Below are positions 22,106-30,108 of a stretch of DNA of 35,087 nt, one piece after another; position 1 is the stretch's first letter, and every line of letters starts with the position of its first letter. Position numbers and translations under genes: made by a program. The notes beneath the pieces were generated by a model. The model worked only from the letters and a program-made list of their open reading frames with translations, did not search any database and was not told where the DNA came from. Origin of the DNA: Candidatus Achromatium palustre (GTDB lineage Bacteria; Pseudomonadota; Gammaproteobacteria; Chromatiales; Chromatiaceae); the NCBI GenBank assembly GCA_001044195.1, contig LFCU01000092.1, positions 1 to 35,087 of the forward strand. Reading direction: 5' to 3'.

Positions 22106-24442
22106 GTGCAATCTATCTATATCTATAAAACTACACTTACTTGTATTGCAATATCATCTTATCTAGCTATTAGTTTAATATTTCTTAATTGGACTGGATA
22201 TGCTTGGTCATTCCAAAATCCACACTCTACACAAATTGATTTTAAACTTCAGACTGATATTACAAGATTAGACAAAGGTCTATCATGGGGATACTGTGGC
22301 GCACCGCCAAACAACCAACCTATTGTGACCCAACAATCTACTATAGATGCTCAGACTCCTATCAATATCGTCGCTGATCATTCGGAATTTTTTTTACAAG
22401 ATCAATTTGGAATTCTACAAGGCAATGTAATTGTTGATCGTGGCAACCAACATCTTGAATCAGAAAGGGTTACTTATGAACGATCTCTAGGATTAATACG
22501 CTCTCCAGGCTTGACACTATTACAACACCCCACAGTACGTCTGTTAGGATACAACGCTGAAATCAATTTACTAAAAAATCAAGCCAAAATAGCTGTGGTT
22601 AACTATCGCATAGTAGGCTATAATGCTCGCGGCACTGCCAAAAGTGCCTTTATAAAAAACAAACTGCATTCTCAATATCGAGGCATTACTTATACTACCT
22701 GTCCACGAGACAGTAATGCTTGGATGGTGTGGGCAGACTCTCTTGAAGTTAATCAAAAAACAGGAGAGGCTATAGCCCATAATGCTACTTTCAATATATT
22801 AGGAATTCCAGTATTGTATACCCCATATCTAAGTATCCCTCTGGATAACCGCCGCAAAAGTGGATTTCTATTCCCTATAATCGGCATGTCCAGTCGTCTT
22901 GGCGTTGATATACGTATCCCATACTATTGGAATATTCATCCTCAATTAGATACAACCATTACACCACGAATTATGACACAACGTGGCTTAATGCTTAGTA
23001 ACGAAATTCGCTACTTAACTACGCAGAACCAAGGAGTATTTACTGGAGAAGTTTTACTAAAAGACACTAAAGCTAATAACACCGAACATGAAGGGACACG
23101 TGGCAAAGCATCGTTCCATCAAAATGGCAGTTTTGGCAATAATTGGCGTTCCCAGATTAACATTGATATGGTATCAGACGATACTTATTTAGAAGATTTT
23201 GGGAGAGGGTTACAGATTACTAGTACGCGCCAAATGGAACGACGTGGCGATATCTATTATTATGGACAAGATTGGTATGTATTGGGTCGTCTCCAGAGTT
23301 TTCAGACTATAGATCGTACTATAGCCTCTGAGGATCGACCCTATAATAGACTACCTCAAATCCTGTTTGATGCAAATATACCATTTAATACCAATCTAAA
23401 ATTAAAGTTACAGGCTGAAAACGTATATTTTCAACACGATACCAAAGTACGTGGTAATCGTTTAGCATTGCGCCCTACCTTAAGCATGTCTTTCAAACGT
23501 CCTTATGGATATGTAAAACCTCGTTTTATATTAAATCAGGTTAATTATTGGCTTAATAATCAGGATGCCAATCAGTCAACAAGGCTACATAGCACCATTC
23601 CATCTTTTAGTTTAGACTCAGGCATTATGTTAGAACGCCGTAGTAACTGGTTTAATATGCCTATAACCCAAACCATAGAACCACGTCTTTATTACTTATA
23701 TACCCCTTATTATAACCAAGATAAATTGCCAGTGTTTGACAGTGCCGAATTTGATTTTTCATTCTTATCTTTATTTCAAACGAATCGTTTTAGCGGCAGA
23801 GATCGCATTGGGGATACTAATCAAATTACGTTTGCATTGACTACCAATACAAATTCAGAAGCTACTGGTAAACGGATACTCCAGGCTAGTATAGGACAGA
23901 CTTTTTATTTTGCAAAACGTCGGGTACAACTTGCAGATATAGAAGATCAAGAAGGGCGTTCATCTATAATTGGCGAATTAACTACCAACCTTACTAATAA
24001 CTGGAGTAGTCGTGCTACTATGCTATGGGACCCACATCGTAGCAACGAAGCCCAATTACGCAAGGCAACTTTGGGGATCCAATATCAAACACCACAGCGG
24101 CATTTAATTAATGTAAATTATCGTCTTAATGAGACTGATGCAGATGATGATACTACCTTTGAGGATACCGAATTATCATGGCATTGGCCTATAAGTCATC
24201 GTTGGCGGGTTATGGGACGTTGGTCATATTCACTACGGAACAATCAAACTACAGAAATATTTAGTGGTTTAGAATATAGTTCTTGTTGTTGGCGCATTCG
24301 CGGCGTAGTGCGTGATTTTATGAATAATGTAGAACAAAAGCATAATTTTTCAGTGATGCTACAAGTAGAGTTTACTGGATTAGGTACATTTGGTAATAGT
24401 ATAGAAGATTTTCTCCAAGATACTATACATGGATATTGGTAA
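22106..24442 (+). CDS. lptD: LPS-assembly outer-membrane protein LptD
   Basis: 778 residues. N-terminal hydrophobic export signal (about 10-35), an OstA/LptA-like beta-jellyroll (about 85-200: INIVADHSEFFLQDQFGILQGN), and a long C-terminal beta-barrel. The four disulfide cysteines known from E. coli LptD have counterparts: Cys64, Cys199 and the adjacent pair Cys727-Cys728. With LptE it inserts lipopolysaccharide into the outer leaflet. It is followed directly by surA, whose product is needed for its folding, as in E. coli. The start is GTG at 22106, with aggatat about 12 nt upstream. Confidence 0.93.
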   Translation: MQSIYIYKTTLTCIAISSYLAISLIFLNWTGYAWSFQNPHSTQIDFKLQTDITRLDKGLSWGYCGAPPNNQPIVTQQSTIDAQTPINIVADHSEFFLQDQFGILQGNVIVDRGNQHLESERVTYERSLGLIRSPGLTLLQHPTVRLLGYNAEINLLKNQAKIAVVNYRIVGYNARGTAKSAFIKNKLHSQYRGITYTTCPRDSNAWMVWADSLEVNQKTGEAIAHNATFNILGIPVLYTPYLSIPLDNRRKSGFLFPIIGMSSRLGVDIRIPYYWNIHPQLDTTITPRIMTQRGLMLSNEIRYLTTQNQGVFTGEVLLKDTKANNTEHEGTRGKASFHQNGSFGNNWRSQINIDMVSDDTYLEDFGRGLQITSTRQMERRGDIYYYGQDWYVLGRLQSFQTIDRTIASEDRPYNRLPQILFDANIPFNTNLKLKLQAENVYFQHDTKVRGNRLALRPTLSMSFKRPYGYVKPRFILNQVNYWLNNQDANQSTRLHSTIPSFSLDSGIMLERRSNWFNMPITQTIEPRLYYLYTPYYNQDKLPVFDSAEFDFSFLSLFQTNRFSGRDRIGDTNQITFALTTNTNSEATGKRILQASIGQTFYFAKRRVQLADIEDQEGRSSIIGELTTNLTNNWSSRATMLWDPHRSNEAQLRKATLGIQYQTPQRHLINVNYRLNETDADDDTTFEDTELSWHWPISHRWRVMGRWSYSLRNNQTTEIFSGLEYSSCCWRIRGVVRDFMNNVEQKHNFSVMLQVEFTGLGTFGNSIEDFLQDTIHGYW

Positions 24443-24453
24443 TTGAGGTTGCG

Positions 24454-25860
24454 ATGCCTATTACAACAAAATCATTGGTGTTTGGTAGAATTAAACTCAA
24501 CACAATATTACAGATAAATACAATGCGACTTATTAACGCTTTTGGATTTTATAGCATACTTTGTCTTACCAGCACCTTTTGGCTTACAAGTACCTTATGG
24601 ATTATCAGCACTGCTTGGCCTCTTCAGATTGCAGCTAATCCTGTTAAACTAGATTATATCGTAGCTATTGTAAACGATGATGTAATCACACGCAGTGAAT
24701 TAGACCAAGAGATTATAGGAATTACTCAAAACTTAAGAAATCATAACATTCCCATACCTCCCAAAGGAACCCTAGAACCCCAAGTTTTAGAACGCATGAT
24801 TAGCAACCGCTTGCAACTACAAATGGCTGAACGCCTAGGCTTACAAATAAATGAGGCCATTTTAGACAAGGCTGTAGCCAATATTGCTGCCCAAAACAAG
24901 CTAACCCTAATACAATGGCGTAATAAATTAAAAAGCGAAGGTATAGACTTTGCAGAATATCGCGAAAAGGTCCGCCAAGAGCTATTAATTAGAGCACTTA
25001 GGGTCAAAGCAGTATTCAATCGTGTTAGAATAACAGATCAGGAAGTGGCATTATTTATCCAGCGCAATCAAGGCCAAATCGCAGGTCGGGAAGCGGTACG
25101 GTTACACCATATCCTAATAGCAGTTCCAGACGGTGCTACTCCCAATATGGTACAACGTTCCAGAAACAAAGCCCAACAAATATGGAAAAAATTGCAATCA
25201 GGAGCCGATTTTGCGCAAATAGCCCTGACTAATTCAGATGGCCAAAAAGCCCTTGAAGGCGGCGATTTAGGATGGATGCCAATATCTCAAGTACCAACCA
25301 TAGCAGCAAAAGCTGCAAAGACTTTAAACCCTGGAGAATTAAGTGAACCTATACGTAGTGCCAGTGGCTTCCATATATTCAAAATAGCAGAGGTTAAAGG
25401 TGGTGCAAACCAAGTAGTAACCCAAACCCATGCTCGCCATATACTAATTAGAACCAATGAAATGGTTTCTGAACAAGAGGCCAAAATGCGTCTTGCCCAA
25501 TTGCGGATTCGCTTGATAGGTGGAGCAAACTTTGCAACCTTAGCACGTTCGCATTCTGATGATACAGCATCAGCTATAAAAGGCGGCGATCTTGGTTGGA
25601 TTAATCCTGGAGACACAGTCCCTGCTTTTGAAGAACAAATGGCCACCTTAACTGAAAATCAGATTAGTAAGCCATTCAGTTCGCCTTTGGGTTGGCACAT
25701 TATCCAAGTCTTAGAACGACGGCAATTAGATAACACAGCAAATGCCCTAAAGCAAAATGCTAAAGAAAATTTATATAAACGTAAAGCTAATGAAGCCCTT
25801 GCTTTATGGCTGCGTCGTATCCGTGATGAAGCCTATATAGAAATCCGGCTTAGACATTAA
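24454..25860 (+). CDS. surA: Periplasmic chaperone and peptidyl-prolyl isomerase SurA
   Basis: 468 residues from this start. The N-domain begins LDYIVAIVNDDVITRSELDQEI; two parvulin domains follow (LHHILIAVPDG ... GGDLGWMP ... SASGFHIFKI and ARHILIRTNEM ... GGDLGWINPGD ... SPLGWHIIQV) and a short C-terminal helix. SurA escorts outer-membrane proteins, including LptD. I chose ATG 24454 because gagg lies 5 nt upstream and this leaves an 11-bp gap after lptD. A second ATG at 24523 (MRLINAFGF) would start directly at the signal peptide, and a TTG at 24436 would overlap lptD. Confidence 0.93.
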   Translation: MPITTKSLVFGRIKLNTILQINTMRLINAFGFYSILCLTSTFWLTSTLWIISTAWPLQIAANPVKLDYIVAIVNDDVITRSELDQEIIGITQNLRNHNIPIPPKGTLEPQVLERMISNRLQLQMAERLGLQINEAILDKAVANIAAQNKLTLIQWRNKLKSEGIDFAEYREKVRQELLIRALRVKAVFNRVRITDQEVALFIQRNQGQIAGREAVRLHHILIAVPDGATPNMVQRSRNKAQQIWKKLQSGADFAQIALTNSDGQKALEGGDLGWMPISQVPTIAAKAAKTLNPGELSEPIRSASGFHIFKIAEVKGGANQVVTQTHARHILIRTNEMVSEQEAKMRLAQLRIRLIGGANFATLARSHSDDTASAIKGGDLGWINPGDTVPAFEEQMATLTENQISKPFSSPLGWHIIQVLERRQLDNTANALKQNAKENLYKRKANEALALWLRRIRDEAYIEIRLRH

Positions 25861-25900
25861 GTAGCATAATTTATGATATATGGTATTGAGGAAGTTATAG

Positions 25901-25977
25901 GATGCGCTGAGGCAAGAAGTGCATCAATTAGTCTGTCTTGATTATTATGGATGATGCAATTCGTGCCTCAGTGCATC
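25901..25977. repeat. Inverted pair of 25-bp repeats between surA and gcvR
   Basis: A 25-bp sequence at 25901-25925 (gatgcgctgaggca...gcatc) and its diverged reverse complement at 25953-25977 face each other between convergent genes. A third copy lies at 29432-29456. REPIN-like; possible bidirectional terminator. Confidence 0.75.
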
Positions 25978-25979
25978 TC

Positions 25980-26519
25980 TTAAAGTTTAATTGGCTCCAA
26001 CACAGAATCCAAATTCAAATCATCACAATAATCCATAAATTCATCCCGTAAAGTAGCTATATGAGTATTAGCAGGAATGCCAATCGTTATATGCACAGAA
26101 AACATCTGAGTTCCAGTATGCGGTGCAGGATAAGAGCTAGTCACCATATCTTCAATATTAATATCTCTACTAGCAAAAAAACTTGCTAAACTATGAACGA
26201 TACCAGGTTGATCTACAGATATGACATCTACAGCATATGGAATTAAAGATTTTGTATGCTCACGTTCTCCAGTGCGCTTAAAGCTAACAACCATATCCAG
26301 ATGTTTTTCTAACTCTGGTATCGCATTTTCTATTTTAGCCAAAGCATTCCATTTGCCTTCAATTAAAATCATAGATGCAAATTCACCACCGAGAACCGTC
26401 ATTCGACTACTCTCAATACTGCAACCATGTTCAACGATTAATTTAGATATACTGTTAACAATGCCAGGGCGATCCTTACCCAAAGCTGAGATAACAAGAT
26501 AAGTTTTTTTAGGTTGCAT
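25980..26519 (-). CDS. gcvR: Glycine cleavage system transcriptional repressor GcvR-like (double ACT domain)
   Basis: 179 residues with two ACT domains: residues 5-80 (YLVISALGKDRPGIVNSISKLIVEHGCSIESSRMTVLGGEFASMILI) and 92-175 (YAVDVISVDQPGIVHSLASFFASRDINIEDMVTSSY). Both keep the DxPGIV ligand-binding turn. GcvR lacks a DNA-binding domain and in E. coli acts by binding the activator GcvA in the presence of glycine. No gcvTHP or gcvA gene is in the window. Start ATG at 26519. Confidence 0.9.
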   Translation of the reverse strand: MQPKKTYLVISALGKDRPGIVNSISKLIVEHGCSIESSRMTVLGGEFASMILIEGKWNALAKIENAIPELEKHLDMVVSFKRTGEREHTKSLIPYAVDVISVDQPGIVHSLASFFASRDINIEDMVTSSYPAPHTGTQMFSVHITIGIPANTHIATLRDEFMDYCDDLNLDSVLEPIKL

Positions 26520-26599
26520 AGCTTTCCAATAATGATAAGGTAATAATCGATGTTTTGAATACTGTCGTTAATGTTTTACCATATTTTACTTTATTATTT

Positions 26600-26699
26600 G
26601 GCATCCTTCATTTTTCAGTTTACACTTTTTATCGTTCCTTTCGCTTAAGCGTGGGAACGATTACGTGTAAAGTACTTTAGGCAAACAGATGAAGGATGC
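26600..26699. mobile_element. 100-bp MITE-like element with 12-bp perfect inverted ends
   Basis: Ends ggcatccttcat (26600-26611) and atgaaggatgcc (26688-26699) are exact inverted repeats. The interior carries cagtttacac and gtgtaaa arms and part of a gttccca-type hairpin. A partial copy sits at 7132-7185 upstream of trmO. Confidence 0.75.
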
Positions 26700-26794
26700 C
26701 TATTATCCTACCACCAAAATCTTCCAAATAGTGGATATTTCATCAATTTATTAACTAAAAAGTTAAGCGTAAAAAAAACTGGATAGTCAAGTAT

Positions 26795-26896
26795 TAGACA
26801 TTATCCGAAACCTCCTTCCATCTTAACTCACATAAGGTAATTATTAAGGTATAGATTCCTGCTTTCGCAGGAATGACGGGTTTTGGATAATGTCTA
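26795..26896. mobile_element. 102-bp MITE-like element with an internal gcaggaat hairpin
   Basis: Ends tagacattatccgaaacc (26795-26812) and ggttttggataatgtcta (26879-26896) are inverted repeats with one mismatch in 18. Inside, attcctgc(tttc)gcaggaat at 26855-26874 is a perfect hairpin of a type common in proteobacterial intergenic repeats. The right end matches positions 43-60 of the window. Confidence 0.78.
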
Positions 26897-26935
26897 TTAT
26901 GTATAAAATGGCTAAAATTAAAATGTTCTTGATAT

Positions 26936-28681
26936 TTATTCAGCTATGGAATCATTAAGTTGTGATTGTTTATACAATTTACTATATATTCCATTTTGTG
27001 CTAATAAAGTTTTATGTGTACCCATCTCCATAATACGCCCCTGTTCTAAGACTACGATCCTATCGGCATGACGCACTGTAGAAAGACGATGCGCTATAAG
27101 AATCATAGTGCGATTACCATGCAGTCGTTGGATAGCATCTTGTACAAAACGTTCCGATTCATTGTCTAATGCAGAAGTGGCCTCATCAAAGATTAATATT
27201 GGAGCATCTTTGAGAATTGCACGAGCAATAGCAAGGCGTTGCCGTTGCCCTCCAGAAAGTCGAACCCCATTTTCACCAATTTCAGTAGCAAATTCTTGAG
27301 GCCATTGGCTAATAAATTCAATAGCATGGGCTGCTTGTGCGGCTTGAATGATAGATGTTTGAGTGGCATTCGCTAGGCCGCCATAAGCTATATTCGCCGC
27401 TACAGTATCATTGAATAGTATTACATCCTGACTTACTATGGCGATTTGCTGCCGTAGAGCTGTTAAATCTAGCTCTTGAATATCTATACCATCTATAAGT
27501 ATTTGGCCACTACTAGGTTGATAGAGGCGCGTTAGTAAATTTGCAAGCGAACTTTTACCACTGCCAGAAGCTCCTACGAGGGCAATAGTTTCTGTAGGAT
27601 GAATATGTAAATTTATGTCTTGCAACGAATATGATTTGGCTTCTTGATAGCATAGGGTAACAGCATGAATTTCTATTTCACCACGTACTCGCTTTAGAGT
27701 TTTAATTCCTGTGACTGCCTCCGTTGGTTGATCAATAAGCTCAAATACACTTTGTGCTGCCGCAAGCCCCATTTGCAATTGTTCGTTGATCTTGGTGAGG
27801 CGTTTGATAGGGTTGATGAGTAGAGCCATAGCACCAAAGAAAGCAACAAATTCTCCTGCGGTTAAAGTGCCAGCTACGGACATAAGCGATGCATAATATA
27901 CGATAGCAGCCAGTGCTAAGGAGGAGATAAGATGAATACCTACAGAGTTTAAATTACCTGTAAAGGCAAATTTAATGATATAGCGTCGTACTGTATTAGC
28001 AGCTTGATAATGGCGTTGGGTCTCATAATCGGCCCCGGCAAATATTTTTACAATTTTATGACCTTTAATTGCTTCTTCTAAGATATGAGTCATATCTCCC
28101 ATAGCTAATTGTTGCGCTTGACTAAGGCGGCGCAATTTGGCACTCATATAATGGATCATCAAACCGACACTGGGAATAATAAAAAGTGATATTAAGGATA
28201 GAGTCCAGTTTAGGTATACCATAAGTGCTAATAGGCCAATTATGGCTAGGCTATCGCGTACTAGAACTAATGCACCTTGGGTCGATGCTGTGCTTACATT
28301 ATTGACATCATAGATTAGTTTGGAGATAAGATGCCCTGATGAATTGGCATCATAAAAGTTGGTAGGTAAAACTAATAAGCGTCGAAACATTTTGTCCCGT
28401 AAATCCAAAACTACATGACTTGCTAACCATTGTAGCCCAAAATCGCTGCCAAACATGGCTAATCCACGTATCAATGCTAGTAGCACTAAGACAATGGGAA
28501 TCATGCGAATTAGTGTTGGATCTTTATCAACAAAGCTGCCATCTAGCATGGGTTGCATTAGGGCGGGAATGGCAGGTTCCGTTATGGCTAATAGTATCAT
28601 AGATAGCACGGTTCCTAATGATTCCCATTTGTAGGGTTTTAGGTAGTCAAGCAGGCGCGTATATAGCTTTAGTCCGTGCAT
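26936..28681 (-). CDS. msbA: Lipid A/phospholipid flippase MsbA (ABC exporter)
   Basis: 581 residues from ATG 28681. Six-helix exporter domain (about 1-320) fused to an ATPase domain: Walker A GASGSGKSS, signature LSGGQRQRLAIARAI, Walker B ILIFDEATSALD, H-loop IAHRLSTV. The MsbA-type start (LLDYLKPYKW) and the LTAGEFVAFFGAM segment agree with the family. It flips core-lipid A across the inner membrane, upstream of the Lpt pathway represented by lptD here. An in-frame GTG at 28720 lies inside a repeat (cgttcccaca) and is less likely. lpxK, which often follows msbA, is absent. Confidence 0.93.
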   Translation of the reverse strand: MHGLKLYTRLLDYLKPYKWESLGTVLSMILLAITEPAIPALMQPMLDGSFVDKDPTLIRMIPIVLVLLALIRGLAMFGSDFGLQWLASHVVLDLRDKMFRRLLVLPTNFYDANSSGHLISKLIYDVNNVSTASTQGALVLVRDSLAIIGLLALMVYLNWTLSLISLFIIPSVGLMIHYMSAKLRRLSQAQQLAMGDMTHILEEAIKGHKIVKIFAGADYETQRHYQAANTVRRYIIKFAFTGNLNSVGIHLISSLALAAIVYYASLMSVAGTLTAGEFVAFFGAMALLINPIKRLTKINEQLQMGLAAAQSVFELIDQPTEAVTGIKTLKRVRGEIEIHAVTLCYQEAKSYSLQDINLHIHPTETIALVGASGSGKSSLANLLTRLYQPSSGQILIDGIDIQELDLTALRQQIAIVSQDVILFNDTVAANIAYGGLANATQTSIIQAAQAAHAIEFISQWPQEFATEIGENGVRLSGGQRQRLAIARAILKDAPILIFDEATSALDNESERFVQDAIQRLHGNRTMILIAHRLSTVRHADRIVVLEQGRIMEMGTHKTLLAQNGIYSKLYKQSQLNDSIAE

Positions 28682-28772
28682 GTTATATTGGTATAGGGTA
28701 AATTGATGAATCGTTCCCACATTGAGGCATACATATAAATATATTATTACAAGCTAAAATTAAGTTTAATAA

Positions 28773-29189
28773 TTATTTTAATTTGTGGTATTCTGGAGTT
28801 CCATCCCAGACCGAACTTGGTGTTTCTTCACAATAGCTCCAGAGAGCAGTCCAACGTGTTGGAAAGTTGAGATCTGTAAATTGGATATGAAACTTGCCCC
28901 AATAATAAGTTGGTTCGTCGTCTATGCCAGGTCTTGCATATTGGCAGCGTGTGCCAGATTTGTTTTGTGCCCAATAGCCTTCATAATTACCACGTCTTTC
29001 AAGTATTCCAGCCAAACCAGGGATAAAGATAATACCTGATTCGCCATTATATTTATAGGTCCAGTATGCTGTAACGCCAACGTCTTTAGCGTATACTATT
29101 TGGCCGTAATTGCTATTCCAAACTTCATCAGCAATAATGGTTGGGACGTTAAAAATTAGTATTAAGATAAATAAAAATTTACTGTGCAT
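28773..29189 (-). CDS. Hypothetical secreted protein, 138 aa
   Basis: Signal peptide at residues 1-20 (MHSKFLFILILIFNVPTIIA). The mature part is rich in aromatic residues, with conserved-looking motifs YEGYWAQNKSGTRCQYA, YYWGKFHIQF, FPTRWTALWSYC and WDGTPEYH, and two Cys that may form a disulfide. It is probably a small beta-sandwich domain in the periplasm or outside. I do not recognise the family. It is 91 bp upstream of msbA on the same strand. Confidence 0.7.
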   Translation of the reverse strand: MHSKFLFILILIFNVPTIIADEVWNSNYGQIVYAKDVGVTAYWTYKYNGESGIIFIPGLAGILERRGNYEGYWAQNKSGTRCQYARPGIDDEPTYYWGKFHIQFTDLNFPTRWTALWSYCEETPSSVWDGTPEYHKLK

Positions 29190-29603
29190 TTATATAGCCT
29201 ATTGTATTATCGATTTGAGGCTGTCAACCCAAGCTACGGTTGTTAATGTGACAAAATAGAATTAAATAAGTTTCGAATTAAGATTAATAATTCCCATTAA
29301 AATAGGAAATATCCTGATTCTAAAGCTTTCTGTGGGTAGTACTATCCTACGTATAAATAGCTTTTTTATCGTTCCCAATACCACATAAAGCATGGCAAAT
29401 TTTATGGTGCGTACCTTGTTGCCACGTATAGGATGCGCTGAGGCACGAAGCGCATCATCCATGATACTTAGGCATCCTATTTTGATGACAAGATCCGTAT
29501 CATAAAATTTGTCATGTATTATTGAGAAGTTACTACTCTACTTCATTATTTCTTGAATACACGTTGCCTATGGCTCATAATTTTACCTAAAATCAGAAAA
29601 TAA
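29190..29603. other. 414-bp gene-free region with repeat fragments
   Basis: Contains a half copy of the ttgggttgac hairpin (29217-29232), an internal fragment of the 21384-21482 element (29391-29432), a third copy of the gatgcgctgaggca repeat (29432-29456) and the gtaacttctcaata end sequence in reverse (29519-29532). No convincing gene. Confidence 0.65.
29432..29456. repeat. 25-bp repeat, copy related to 25901-25925
   Basis: gatgcgctgaggcacgaagc followed by gcatc: arms gatgcgct/agcgcatc-like enclose gaggcacga. Differs from the surA-gcvR copy at two positions. Confidence 0.75.
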
Positions 29604-30002
29604 CTATATTCCAGATTGTTCAAGAGCGGCTTTGGCCTTCAACAGCCTATCCTTTACTTGAGCGGCTACGGCAGGTACTTTTGGGTTATCTACTAATTTT
29701 AGTACCGATTCAGGGTCCATAAACTCTACCTGGATCTGACCAGTTTCTAGCTCTCGTACTACTACATTACAGGGTAATAATAAGCCAATCTGCGGCTCAA
29801 CGGTTATGGCTTGATGTGCAAACGGTGGATTGCAGGCTCCTAATATTTGATATGGACGCATGTCCGCACCGAGTTTGGCTTTGAGAGTGGCCTGAACATC
29901 TATGTTGCTTAGGATTCCAAAGCCTTGATCTTTAAGAGCTTTGGTTACGTCTTCGATGGCTTTAGTAAATTCTGTATTAAGTGTAATGGAAAATCCGTAC
30001 AT
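29604..30002 (-). CDS. DUF302 family protein
   Basis: 132 residues. The family pattern is clear: an N-terminal TEFTKAIEDVTKALKDQGFGILSNIDVQATLKAKLG, then YQILGACNPPFAHQAI, IGLLLPCNVVVRE and the terminal VEFMDPESVL. These proteins have an ancient alpha/beta fold with a conserved GACNP segment and are often linked to redox or metal stress, but no activity is established. No signal peptide, so cytoplasmic. It stands alone between repeat-rich intergenic regions. Confidence 0.88.
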   Translation of the reverse strand: MYGFSITLNTEFTKAIEDVTKALKDQGFGILSNIDVQATLKAKLGADMRPYQILGACNPPFAHQAITVEPQIGLLLPCNVVVRELETGQIQVEFMDPESVLKLVDNPKVPAVAAQVKDRLLKAKAALEQSGI

Positions 30003-30108
30003 AATGTTATACTTTTTTGGACCTTGATTTTATAGATTAGCATTACTATATTATACTATACTATACTATTTAAGTAGCAAAATTACCCAAAAATCCCTAT
30101 TAATAATT

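Larger units (their letters stand above)
26520..26935. other. 416-bp gene-free region with two miniature elements
   Basis: Between gcvR (divergent side) and the 3' end of msbA. Contains elements at 26600-26699 and 26795-26896, and a half-copy of the aaaaaactggatagtc repeat at 26771-26793. No coding sequence. Confidence 0.7.

Noticed and set aside
24436-24453. TTG start of surA overlapping lptD
   Set aside because: ATG 24454 has gagg at a proper distance; the TTG does not.
28682-28720. Upstream GTG start for msbA
   Set aside because: It lies in a dispersed cgttccca repeat and adds 13 residues foreign to the family; ATG 28681 gives the normal 581-residue protein.
29262-29462. Minus-strand frame of 66 codons
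   Set aside because: Made of repeat fragments found elsewhere in the window; no ribosome binding site and no protein-like composition.
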